DNA of 44,337 nucleotides from Brevibacterium sp. p3-SID960. GTDB taxonomy: Bacteria; Actinomycetota; Actinomycetes; Actinomycetales; Brevibacteriaceae. Both the position numbers and the translations under genes were made by a program. How positions within the stretch are numbered: the stretch's first letter is position 1; the number at the start of each line of letters is the position of its first letter. Positions 1 to 8,602 of this stretch are shown here, one piece after another. Below the pieces are notes generated by a model. That model did not search any database, was not told the origin of the DNA, and was given only the letters and a program-made list of their open reading frames with translations. Where the stretch lies: positions 1 to 44,337 of the forward strand of contig NZ_JALXKS010000022.1 in the NCBI RefSeq assembly GCF_025144725.1, given 5' to 3'.

Positions 1-103
1 CAGGGGTCGGGGCGACATCTTGTCAGCTGCCGGGCGGCGCTGATTGCTCCGGTCCGGGCGAGTTTGATAACGATCAGGTAACGCACATGGGGAACTCAGG
101 AGA

Positions 104-130
104 TTGACATTATAATGAAGTCAACTTCAT
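104..130 (+). promoter_or_regulatory. AT-rich control region upstream of the giant surface protein gene
   Basis: This short AT-rich patch stands out in GC-rich DNA. TTGACA lies at 104-109 and TATAAT at 111-116, but they are adjacent, so they cannot serve as -35 and -10 of one promoter. A perfect inverted repeat ATGAAG-TCAA-CTTCAT (115-130) overlaps the TATAAT, and TTGAC (104-108) is mirrored by GTCAA (120-124). This looks like an operator over a promoter, or a leader hairpin. The transcription start is not resolved from sequence. No gene is seen in 1-218. Confidence 0.4.
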
Positions 131-218
131 CCGTATATATGTCGATATCAGCTCCACCCCGATGCGCTCGCGTGACGTTCGGCCGAGGCATCCCTGACTG
201 ATCAGAATCAGGTGACTC

Positions 219-3200
219 ATGCCCTCTCTGCACACCTCCCGGCGACCCTACTGGCGCGTCAGTCTCCGCGAGATGTGGCGGCAGGCTGCTCATACTCCCA
301 TCTTCAAGACCGTGGCCGGGGCGCTGGCTCTGGCGCTCGCGGTCGGGCTCGGCGTCGTTGCCGGCGTCATCGTGCCGGCAGGTGAGGCTGAGGCCAAGCC
401 CATCACGCCGATGTCGCAGCGCTACAACGCCACTGTCAACGGCGACTTCCTCATGGTGGGCAATGGTGCCCTCGAGTGCGATAAGACGAAACCGACATGG
501 CGCACCGATGCCAACTGCACCGGCCTGCACGGCGGCTCCGCGAGCGACTCTCCGAATGACTTCCTGTGGATGAAGAACAGCGTCAACGGTGCTGCCGGCA
601 TGGGTGCGAACTCCTCCTCAGCGAGCGTCACCGTGCCGGCCGGAGCGAAAGTCGTCAAAGCGCAGCTGTACTGGTCGGGCAACACCGGCTACGTCAACGG
701 GGTCGCCGGTGTGCGCTGCACGGCAAACGCGCGCGGCACCCTGCCGAACTGGGTGGCCAGTGAGGGCAGCCCGCAGTCGACGCGGCCGCGCATCTCCGTC
801 GCCGGCAGCGCACCGGTGTCGGTCGATGTCGGGCGCTACACGCAGGAGAGCAACGCTGACCTGGGCAGCAACGGCATTCAGTACTACTCCGCCTCAGCCG
901 ACGTCACCGCACAGTTCGCCAATGTGCCCACCGGTTCAGCACAGACCGTGACGGTCGGTAACCTGTGGTCGGTCCAGGGATACGGCTGCTACACCGGCTG
1001 GTCGCTGGCGGTCGTGTACGACTTCGGCACATTCGTGCCCGGCAACGCCGCCGCCGCGGCCCGCACTGTCATTCTCTACGACGGTCACGTCCGCAAACAG
1101 CCGGGCGAGCAGTCGGAGAACGTCACGTTCGACGGCTTCACCGCCCAAGGCCCGGGAGCGCGCGCCGGGTTCAGCCTGTATGAAGGTGACCGCTCGATCA
1201 GCGGCGATACCGCCCGCTACCGGACATCGAGCAGCCCGACGCTGCGCGAGATCCCCAACCCCTACGGGGAGACCGGCAACATCGGTGTGTCCCGGGCTGA
1301 AGGCTCTCAGAACTACCGGTCGTACCCGAACTCGAATCCCTTCGTCAACGCCAGCGTCGACGTGCTCACCGCATCGCCGCCCAACGTCAGGGAGGGCGAC
1401 ACGAGCGCCACGCTCAGCCTGTCGACGACCGGTGACTCGTACCTGCTGCAGAACTCGATCTTCTCCGTGCCCACTGGTGCGGTGCGCATCAAAAAGAGCT
1501 TCAATGGCACCGACGATACGCAAACCGTCAAGCAGGGGGAGCGGCCGAGCTACACGATCACCGTCACCAACAGCGGATCCACGGAACTGAGAAACGTCCG
1601 GGTCGAAGACCCTGCAGCCCCGGAGTGCGCCCGCACGATCGGAAGTATGCCGGCACCGCCTGCTGACGGATATGAGCAGACCTACACCTGTGAGGGCCCG
1701 GAGACAACGCAACCGCTGACGAACACCGCCTCAGTGAAGGCGACCACGCCGAACGGCGCTGACCTGGCATCCAGTGATACGAGCCAGGTCGAGACAGCTG
1801 GCATCGACGTCTCGAAGAACGCCGATCCCACCGTGGTCCCGGCAGGCGAGGACGTCACCTGGACGATCTCGGTGACCAACAGCGGATCCGTGCCGCTGGA
1901 GAACGTCACCATCGAAGACAGCGTGCTGGACTCCTGTGACCAGTCAGGCCTGTCGCTGGCACCGTACGAGTCTCGCGAGTTCACCTGCAGCGGCCCGGTC
2001 ACCGGTGTCACGACCAACAAGGTCACCGCCACCGGTGAGGCCGGATCGCTCACCGTCTCCGACGAAGCGACCGCCAGCGCCTCGGCGATCGCCCTGCAGC
2101 TGCAGAAGCAGGCCGGTGCGTTCACCGACGTCGACAACTCCGGCACCCAGAACGCCGGCGACACCATCGAATACACCTTCAAGCTGACGAACTCGGGCTC
2201 GGCACCGCTGACGAACCTGTCAGTCTCCGACCCGAAGATCGGTGACATCACCTGCCCATCGGACACCACCCTCGGCGTGGGTGAGAGCGTCGACTGCACG
2301 GCAGCGACCTACACCCTCACGCAGGCGGACGTCGATGCCGGCAAGGTCGACAACACCGCCACAGCCGAAGCGACCGACCCGAACGGAATCGCCACAGCGA
2401 AAGCCGAGAGCTCAGCGACCGCAGAGATCTCCTCGATCTCCTCGATCAACCTGCAGAAGTCCGCTTCGCAGATCACCTCTCCCGACGGCACTCCGCGCGA
2501 ACCCGAAGACGTGGTTCCCGGCGACACGATCACCTACTCCTTCAGCGTGACGAACACCGGCACCTCGACCCTGCGCGACGTCCGGCTCACCGATGAGCTG
2601 CTCGGCATCGACAATGTCGCCTGCCCGATTCCCGGCGGAGCGCTGGCCCCGGGTGAGACCGTCGAATGCCCGTCGGAAACCCACACGATCACGCAGGCTG
2701 ACCTCGACGATGAAAAGCTGGAGAACACCGCCACCGCAACGGCCCAGCCGCCGCTGGGCGACCGGATCTCCAACGACTCCAGCATCACCGTGCCGGTCGG
2801 CAGCGACGCCGGTGCACTGCAGCTGATCAAATCGATCACCGGCGGCAGCGATGCCGACGGCAACGGCCGCGTCAGCGCCGGTGACACCGCTGAATACAGC
2901 TTCACTGTCACCAACACCGGCAACGTCACACTGCGAGATCTGGCCATCAGCGACCCGCAGGCACAAGGCGACATCACCTGTGAGGCGACGTCACTCGCCC
3001 CGCGCGAATCGACCACCTGCACCGGCGCGTTCCACGTCCTCACCCAGGGCGACCTCGACTCCGGATCGTTCACCAACACCGCCACAGCCACCGGCATGAC
3101 TCCGCTGAACCAGGAGGTCAGCGCCGAGGACAGCGTCACCGGCATGGTGACCCCGGCCTCGGGCAACAAGCTGACGAAGACCGTCGCCGACATCCCCGAG

Positions 3201-6200
3201 GGAGCAGGCGCAGGAACCGACGTGGAGTACACCTTCACCATCGAGAACACCGGCGAGACCACGCTGCGCAACGTCACACTCGAGGACAACCGCCTCGACG
3301 CCCCGGCCACCTGCGACCCGGACACGACGACACTCGCCCCGGGAGAGACGCTGACGTGCACCGGCACGCACGCGCTGACCCAGGACGAAGTCGACGCCGG
3401 AGTGGTGAGCAACGACGCGCTCGCCACCGGCACCCCGGACAAGGGCGACTCGGTCACCTCCGATGACCACACCGCAGCAGTCATCCCGACGGAACCGAGC
3501 ATGTCGGCGATGAAGTCCTCCGGTGAGATCGTCGACGCCAACAACAACGGCCACGTCGATGCCGGGGACACCGTCGACTTCAGCATCACGGTGAAGAACA
3601 CCTCGACCGTGACGCTGACCGACCTGCGCGTCGAAGACCCGCTCATCTCCGATGAGCCGCTGGAATGCGGCACGACGACGATCGCTCCGCTCGATGAAGT
3701 CGTCTGCGGGCCGTTCACCTACACGCTCACGCAGGCTGACATCGACGCCGGCATCGTCCTCAACACTGCCGATGTCGAGGTCACGGCGCCCGGCGGCGAT
3801 AACCTCACCGAGGACCCGGCTAAGGCCGTGCCAGTCGAACGGAAGCCGGACCTGACGGTGGACAAGACCGCCTCAGATCTGCGCGATCTCGACGGCAACG
3901 GACCAGACCCCGGCGACGCGCTCGACTACAGCTTCACGGTCACCAACACCGGCAACACGACTATCACCGACATCGAACTCACTGACCATATGCTCGGTGG
4001 AAAGCTGAGCTGTGGAACGGAGTTCCCGGCCTCCCTGACGCCAGGGGCGTCGGCGACATGCGGGCCATTCGAGTACTTCCTCAGCCAGGACGACGTCGAC
4101 GGCGAAGGCGTGCGCAACACGGTGACCGTCACCGGTGACGGACAGGGGACTCCGGTCGAGGATGACGACGAGGTGCTCACGCCGATCACCGGCGCGAAGA
4201 CGGCCTTGTCACTGGAGAAGACCGGCGAGCACACCGATGTCAACGGCAACGGCCTCATCGACGCCGGTGACACGGTTGCCTACACGTTTGAGGTGCGCAA
4301 CACCGGCGCTATCACGATCACTGACCTCGCGCTCAACGACCCCCGCCTCGGCGGCGCGATCGACTGTCCCGAGGAGGTGCTCGCCTCCGGTTCCCGGATG
4401 GCCTGCACAGGCACGAGTCTGACGATCACGCAGGAGGACATCGACTCCGGTTCGGTCGACAATACCGCGACGGTCACCGGTAACCCGAGCAACGGCGCCG
4501 ACGAGGTCAGCGCCGAGGACAGCTTCACGCTGCCGGTCTCAGGCCAGCCGTCGTTCACCCTGGAGAAGACCGCAGCCGATGGTGAGGATCGGGACGGCTC
4601 CGGCACTGCGAGTGCCGGCGACACCATCGACTACTCGTTCACCGTGACTAACACCGGCACCGTCACGATCTCGGATCTCACCATCGACGATCCGCTTCTC
4701 GACGTGGTCACCTGCGACCCGTCTGCTGTGGCTCCCGGGGAGTCCGTCACCTGCACGGCAGCGCCGTATGTGCTGACCCAGGCCGACGTCGACGCCGGAG
4801 AGGTGACGAACACCGCGACCCTGACCGGGAACGGGCCGCAGGATTCCGATCCGGAGCCGGTCACGGATTCGGTCACAGTCCCGCTGCTGGGCGCACCGGA
4901 CATCAGCCTGGTCAAGTCCGGCGGCCGGCCGATCGACGAGAACGGCAGCGAAGTTGGCCAGGACACGAGCAACCCGGCACAGGAGGGCGACCGGATTCCG
5001 TACACCTTCGAGGTGACGAACACCGGCAATGTCACTCTGACCGATCTCGTGCTCACCGATGACACCATCAGTTCTGACCCGATCAGCTGTGAGGCCGACA
5101 GCCTCGCACCCGGTGCGTCGACGACCTGCGGGCCAGTGCACTACACGCTGACGCAGGACGATGTGAATGCCCGGCACGTCGTCAACTCCGCGACCGTGGT
5201 CGGATCCGCCCCCGATGGAGAGAAGCCCGGGGCCACCGACTCGGTGGACACCTCGTTCTCCGGACGTGCAGCCCTGACTCTGGTCAAGGGCAACAACGGG
5301 GTCAACGACCTCGACGGCAACAACTTCGATGCCGGCGACACGATCGACTGGACGTTCACCGTCCAAAACACCGGCACTCAGACCGTCAGCGACATCCGGA
5401 TCGACGACGAGCTGCTGGCCGGCAGCACGATCACGTGTGCGTCGACCGAGCTGGATCCCGGCGAGCAGACGGAGTGCGCCGTCGATCCGGCCTATGAGCT
5501 CACGCAGGCCGACATCGACGCGGGCATCGTCGTGAACACGGCTGTCGCCCGTGGCACTTTCGACGGGTCCGACATCGTCTCCCCGGAGACCGAATCGACG
5601 GTCCGGTTCACCGGATACGGCGGCTTCGACTTCGCCAAGACCGCCGGCGAGGTCGTCGACGCCAACGGCAGCGGCCGCACCGATGCCGGCGACACCATCA
5701 CCTATGGCTTCCGCCTGACGAACACCGGCAACACGACCCTGACCTCAGCGGTGCTGACCGATGCGCTCATCGGGCCTGAGTCATGGGCCTGCCCGCTGCC
5801 GGACGGCGGGCTGGCACCCGGTGCCGGCGTGGACTGCCCGGAGCAGACGTATACGCTCACGCAGGCCGACATCGACGCCGGTGAGGTGACGAACCGGGCA
5901 ACACTTTCCGTCGACGGGCCTGGCAGGGTGCCTGCCGATGAGACTGACGAGATCACCACGGAGCTTGAGACCGCAACGGAGATCTCGCTTGAGAAGTCGG
6001 TGACCGAACCGGTGGACACCAACGGCGACGGCCGGGTGAGTGCCGGCGACCAGGTCGAGTACTCGTTCGAACTGACCAACACCGGTGTCACGACGCTCAC
6101 GCGGGCAACCCTGACCGACGAGAAGCTCGGCCTCGACGGGGTTGAGTGCGCGCTGCCCGACGCGGGGCTGGCGCCAGGGGCGAAGGCCTCCTGTGACAGC

Positions 6201-8363
6201 GTGACCTACACGCTCACCCAGGCAGACATCGACGCCGGAAAGGTGACCAACACGGCCACCGTCACCGGCACCGACACCTCGGGCACCACCACCTCGGGCG
6301 AGGACGACGCCGAGCGCACGTTCACCGCCGAGACCGCCCTGAACCTGGAGAAGCGGGCCGGCGCCGTCACCGACGCCAACGACAACGGCCGCATCGACGC
6401 CGGTGACACGATCGACTACACGTTCACCATCACCAACACCGGTGCGACGACGCTCGATGCGATCAGCCTCGACGACCCGCTGCTCGGCGGCGACGTCAGC
6501 TGCCCGGCCCTGCCCGATGAGGGATTGGCGCCAGGCGAGTCGCTCGAGTGCGGACCGCACACGTACACGATCACGCAGGACGACGTCGATGCCGGTGAGG
6601 TGACGAACACCGCGACCGCCGGCGGTGAGCGCGAGGCCGGGGACAACCCGCCGGACGCCACCGACGAGACGCGCACGCCGATCGACGGCAGCGCGAGCCT
6701 GGCGGTGACCAAGACCGCCGGCGACATCGTCGACGCCAACGGCAGCGGCAAGGTCGATGCCGGCGACACGATCGAGTACACGGTCGCCGTCGAGAACACC
6801 GGCATCCTCACCGTCCGCGACGTCACCGTCACCGACCCGCTGCTCGGCGGGGAGATGACCGACTGCAGCCCAGCCGCCCCGGCCACGCTGCAGCCCGGTG
6901 ACGACCCACTGACCTGCACCGGCACCTACACGCTCACGGCTGCCGACCTCGACCGCGGATCGGTGGAGAACACCGCCAAGGCGACCGGCACCTCAGGACC
7001 GGACGACGCACCGGTCGAGGACGAGAACACGATCACGACCCCGGTCGACGGCAGCGCTGCAGTCGCGCTGTCGAAGACCGCAGGCGCGGTCGAGGACACC
7101 AACGGCAGCGGCCGCATCGACGCCGGCGACCAGGTGAGCTACACGTTCACCATCACCAACACCGGTGACGTCGGCCTGCGCAGCGCCACCCTGACCGACC
7201 CGAAGCTCGGCCTCGACGGGCACGACTGCCAGCTGGCAGACACCCTCGAGCCAGGCGAATCGGCAGAGTGCCAGGCGCCGGCCTACACGCTCACGCAGGA
7301 GGACATCGACGCCGGAACGGTGGAGAACACCGCGACGGTCGATGCCGTCGACACCCGCGACCGCACGGTCAGCGCCGACGATTCGGCAGACTTGACCTTC
7401 GATCGGGAAGGCGGCGTCGAGCTGAAGAAGGAAGCCGGCGAGGTCACCGACGTCGACGGCGACGGCATCGGAGCCGGGGACACGATCTCCTACACCTTCA
7501 CCGTCACCAACACCGGCACGACGACTCTGACCGACATCGCGGTCACCGACCCGCTGCTCGAGGGCACTGAGGTCACCTGCGCGCAGACGACCCTGGCACC
7601 AGGGGAGTCGACGCAGTGCGGCCCGGTCGACTACGAGCTCACGCAGGCTGACGCTGATGTCGGCGAGGTGACCAACTCCGCGAACGTCACCGGCAAGCGG
7701 CCGGACGGTGAGACCGAGACCGACGAGGACTCGATCACGACACCGGTTCCGGCGGAGAAGTCGGTCAAGCTGGAGAAGCACGCCGAGGGTCCGAAGGACA
7801 CCAACGGCAGCGGCAAGGCCGACGCCGGCGACACAATCGAGTACAGCTTCACCGTCACCAACGACGGCCATGTCACGCTGACCGAGATCGTCATCGACGA
7901 TCCGCTGCTCGGCGGCGAGATGGCCTGCGACATCGGCACGCTGGCACCTGGCGAATCAGCCGAGTGCGGACCGTACCCGTACACCATCACCGCCGAGGAC
8001 GTCGAGCGCGGCGAGGTCACCAACGACGCCACGGTCATCGGCATCCCGGACGACGGCGACGATGACGACGGCGGCCGCGATGATGATGACGATGACGGTG
8101 GCCGTGACGACGACGATGACGGTGGTCGTGACGATGATGACGACGATGGCAAGGGCGACGACGATGGCCGCGATGACGACAAGCGCGACGATCACGACAA
8201 GCCCGAGCCGCCGCCGACCGAGGACGACGACTCGAAGAAGATCGAGACGGACAAGCTGCCGCGCACCGGCACGGAGATCGCCGCGATGGCGCTCCTGGCC
8301 GCCCTGCTCATCGGAGCCGGCGTGAGCGCCGTGCTCGTGATCCGCAGGCGCGGGCGCAGCTGA
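219..8363 (+). CDS. Giant LPXTG-anchored surface protein with 19 DUF11-type repeats
   Basis: A 2714-residue secreted, wall-anchored protein. Residues 1-59 form a long signal peptide with a basic N-region, a hydrophobic core (about 32-52) and an AEA cleavage site before K60. Residues 60-420 are a non-repetitive beta-rich head. From about 422 to 2608 there are 19 tandem repeats of about 115 residues, each carrying a variant of YSFTVTNTGN followed by TLTQADIDAGEVTNTAT. This is DUF11 (possibly DUF7507) Ig-like architecture. Most repeats have two cysteines 10-16 residues apart, and from repeat 3 onward most open with an EF-hand-like loop such as DANGSGRTDAGD. An Asp-rich stalk (2611-2675) precedes LPRTG (2680-2684), a TM helix and RRRGRS, a class A sorting signal. 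AGGTGA lies only 3 nt before the ATG; M19 is an alternative start. A role in adhesion or surface coating is inferred. No sortase gene is in the window. Confidence 0.9.
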   Translation: MPSLHTSRRPYWRVSLREMWRQAAHTPIFKTVAGALALALAVGLGVVAGVIVPAGEAEAKPITPMSQRYNATVNGDFLMVGNGALECDKTKPTWRTDANCTGLHGGSASDSPNDFLWMKNSVNGAAGMGANSSSASVTVPAGAKVVKAQLYWSGNTGYVNGVAGVRCTANARGTLPNWVASEGSPQSTRPRISVAGSAPVSVDVGRYTQESNADLGSNGIQYYSASADVTAQFANVPTGSAQTVTVGNLWSVQGYGCYTGWSLAVVYDFGTFVPGNAAAAARTVILYDGHVRKQPGEQSENVTFDGFTAQGPGARAGFSLYEGDRSISGDTARYRTSSSPTLREIPNPYGETGNIGVSRAEGSQNYRSYPNSNPFVNASVDVLTASPPNVREGDTSATLSLSTTGDSYLLQNSIFSVPTGAVRIKKSFNGTDDTQTVKQGERPSYTITVTNSGSTELRNVRVEDPAAPECARTIGSMPAPPADGYEQTYTCEGPETTQPLTNTASVKATTPNGADLASSDTSQVETAGIDVSKNADPTVVPAGEDVTWTISVTNSGSVPLENVTIEDSVLDSCDQSGLSLAPYESREFTCSGPVTGVTTNKVTATGEAGSLTVSDEATASASAIALQLQKQAGAFTDVDNSGTQNAGDTIEYTFKLTNSGSAPLTNLSVSDPKIGDITCPSDTTLGVGESVDCTAATYTLTQADVDAGKVDNTATAEATDPNGIATAKAESSATAEISSISSINLQKSASQITSPDGTPREPEDVVPGDTITYSFSVTNTGTSTLRDVRLTDELLGIDNVACPIPGGALAPGETVECPSETHTITQADLDDEKLENTATATAQPPLGDRISNDSSITVPVGSDAGALQLIKSITGGSDADGNGRVSAGDTAEYSFTVTNTGNVTLRDLAISDPQAQGDITCEATSLAPRESTTCTGAFHVLTQGDLDSGSFTNTATATGMTPLNQEVSAEDSVTGMVTPASGNKLTKTVADIPEGAGAGTDVEYTFTIENTGETTLRNVTLEDNRLDAPATCDPDTTTLAPGETLTCTGTHALTQDEVDAGVVSNDALATGTPDKGDSVTSDDHTAAVIPTEPSMSAMKSSGEIVDANNNGHVDAGDTVDFSITVKNTSTVTLTDLRVEDPLISDEPLECGTTTIAPLDEVVCGPFTYTLTQADIDAGIVLNTADVEVTAPGGDNLTEDPAKAVPVERKPDLTVDKTASDLRDLDGNGPDPGDALDYSFTVTNTGNTTITDIELTDHMLGGKLSCGTEFPASLTPGASATCGPFEYFLSQDDVDGEGVRNTVTVTGDGQGTPVEDDDEVLTPITGAKTALSLEKTGEHTDVNGNGLIDAGDTVAYTFEVRNTGAITITDLALNDPRLGGAIDCPEEVLASGSRMACTGTSLTITQEDIDSGSVDNTATVTGNPSNGADEVSAEDSFTLPVSGQPSFTLEKTAADGEDRDGSGTASAGDTIDYSFTVTNTGTVTISDLTIDDPLLDVVTCDPSAVAPGESVTCTAAPYVLTQADVDAGEVTNTATLTGNGPQDSDPEPVTDSVTVPLLGAPDISLVKSGGRPIDENGSEVGQDTSNPAQEGDRIPYTFEVTNTGNVTLTDLVLTDDTISSDPISCEADSLAPGASTTCGPVHYTLTQDDVNARHVVNSATVVGSAPDGEKPGATDSVDTSFSGRAALTLVKGNNGVNDLDGNNFDAGDTIDWTFTVQNTGTQTVSDIRIDDELLAGSTITCASTELDPGEQTECAVDPAYELTQADIDAGIVVNTAVARGTFDGSDIVSPETESTVRFTGYGGFDFAKTAGEVVDANGSGRTDAGDTITYGFRLTNTGNTTLTSAVLTDALIGPESWACPLPDGGLAPGAGVDCPEQTYTLTQADIDAGEVTNRATLSVDGPGRVPADETDEITTELETATEISLEKSVTEPVDTNGDGRVSAGDQVEYSFELTNTGVTTLTRATLTDEKLGLDGVECALPDAGLAPGAKASCDSVTYTLTQADIDAGKVTNTATVTGTDTSGTTTSGEDDAERTFTAETALNLEKRAGAVTDANDNGRIDAGDTIDYTFTITNTGATTLDAISLDDPLLGGDVSCPALPDEGLAPGESLECGPHTYTITQDDVDAGEVTNTATAGGEREAGDNPPDATDETRTPIDGSASLAVTKTAGDIVDANGSGKVDAGDTIEYTVAVENTGILTVRDVTVTDPLLGGEMTDCSPAAPATLQPGDDPLTCTGTYTLTAADLDRGSVENTAKATGTSGPDDAPVEDENTITTPVDGSAAVALSKTAGAVEDTNGSGRIDAGDQVSYTFTITNTGDVGLRSATLTDPKLGLDGHDCQLADTLEPGESAECQAPAYTLTQEDIDAGTVENTATVDAVDTRDRTVSADDSADLTFDREGGVELKKEAGEVTDVDGDGIGAGDTISYTFTVTNTGTTTLTDIAVTDPLLEGTEVTCAQTTLAPGESTQCGPVDYELTQADADVGEVTNSANVTGKRPDGETETDEDSITTPVPAEKSVKLEKHAEGPKDTNGSGKADAGDTIEYSFTVTNDGHVTLTEIVIDDPLLGGEMACDIGTLAPGESAECGPYPYTITAEDVERGEVTNDATVIGIPDDGDDDDGGRDDDDDDGGRDDDDDGGRDDDDDDGKGDDDGRDDDKRDDHDKPEPPPTEDDDSKKIETDKLPRTGTEIAAMALLAALLIGAGVSAVLVIRRRGRS
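1482..8043 (+). repeat. Tandem array of 19 protein-coding repeats (about 345 bp each)
   Basis: In-frame repeats encode the DUF11-type domains of the surface protein. Segments such as ACGCTCACGCAGGC (encoding TLTQA) and GACGCCGGCGACAC (encoding DAGDT) recur almost unchanged from copy to copy. The first two copies are most diverged and lack the acidic loop; copies 13-19 are closest to one another. This fits growth by duplication and homogenisation by recombination. Copy number may vary between strains and be collapsed in short-read assemblies. Confidence 0.85.
8049..8240 (+). repeat. GAY-rich low-complexity tract encoding Asp-rich wall stalk
   Basis: The tract is built of GAC/GAT codons punctuated by GGTGGCCGT-like codons, giving GGR followed by five or six Asp, three times over, then degenerating into GKGDDDGRDDDKRDD. 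The unit is 24-27 nt and always in frame. It sits between the last folded repeat and the LPRTG motif, where Gram-positive adhesins usually have a wall-spanning low-complexity segment. Length variation by slippage is plausible. Confidence 0.75.
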
Positions 8364-8374
8364 CCGGCCGCAGG

Positions 8375-8410
8375 GAGGGGCAACCGCGCCCGAGGCGGTG
8401 GTTGCCTCTC
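8375..8410 (+). terminator. Hairpin just after the giant surface protein gene
   Basis: GGCAACC (8379-8385) pairs with GGTTGCC (8399-8405), with partial extension on the outside (GAGG with CTCTC). It begins 12 nt after the stop codon. No U-run follows, as is common in high-GC actinobacteria. Confidence 0.55.
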
Positions 8411-8469
8411 CAGCACCGGTCAGGTCGGCGAAGTGGGCTGGTGCCGTAGGGGCGGGGCGCAGTCTGACA

Positions 8470-8519
8470 GCACACACGGGCGGTGAGTCGTGAAGACTCA
8501 CCGCCCGTGGCGTGTGTGC
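8470..8519. terminator. Strong bidirectional terminator hairpin between convergent genes
   Basis: A perfect 14-bp stem, ACGGGCGGTGAGTC (8476-8489) with its complement at 8495-8508, has a 5-nt loop. GCACAC (8470-8475) then pairs with the GTGTGTGC segment (8512-8519) across a 3-nt bulge. It lies between the convergent surface-protein genes (ends at 8363 and 8603) and can terminate both strands. Confidence 0.75.
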
Positions 8520-8602
8520 GCAGAGATGTCAGGGGCTGTCAGTGTCAGAGATCAACCGGGCCCTGCCGACAACTTCAGTCCACAGCGATCAGATGCTGCT
8601 GG

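Noticed and set aside
2534..3718. Ser/Val-rich 394-codon minus-strand frame and similar ones under the giant gene
   Set aside because: They repeat with the same period as the DUF11 repeats and are antisense artefacts.
1482..8043. CRISPR-like periodic repeats
   Set aside because: The period of about 345 bp, single open frame and divergent copies show protein-domain repeats, not direct repeats with spacers.
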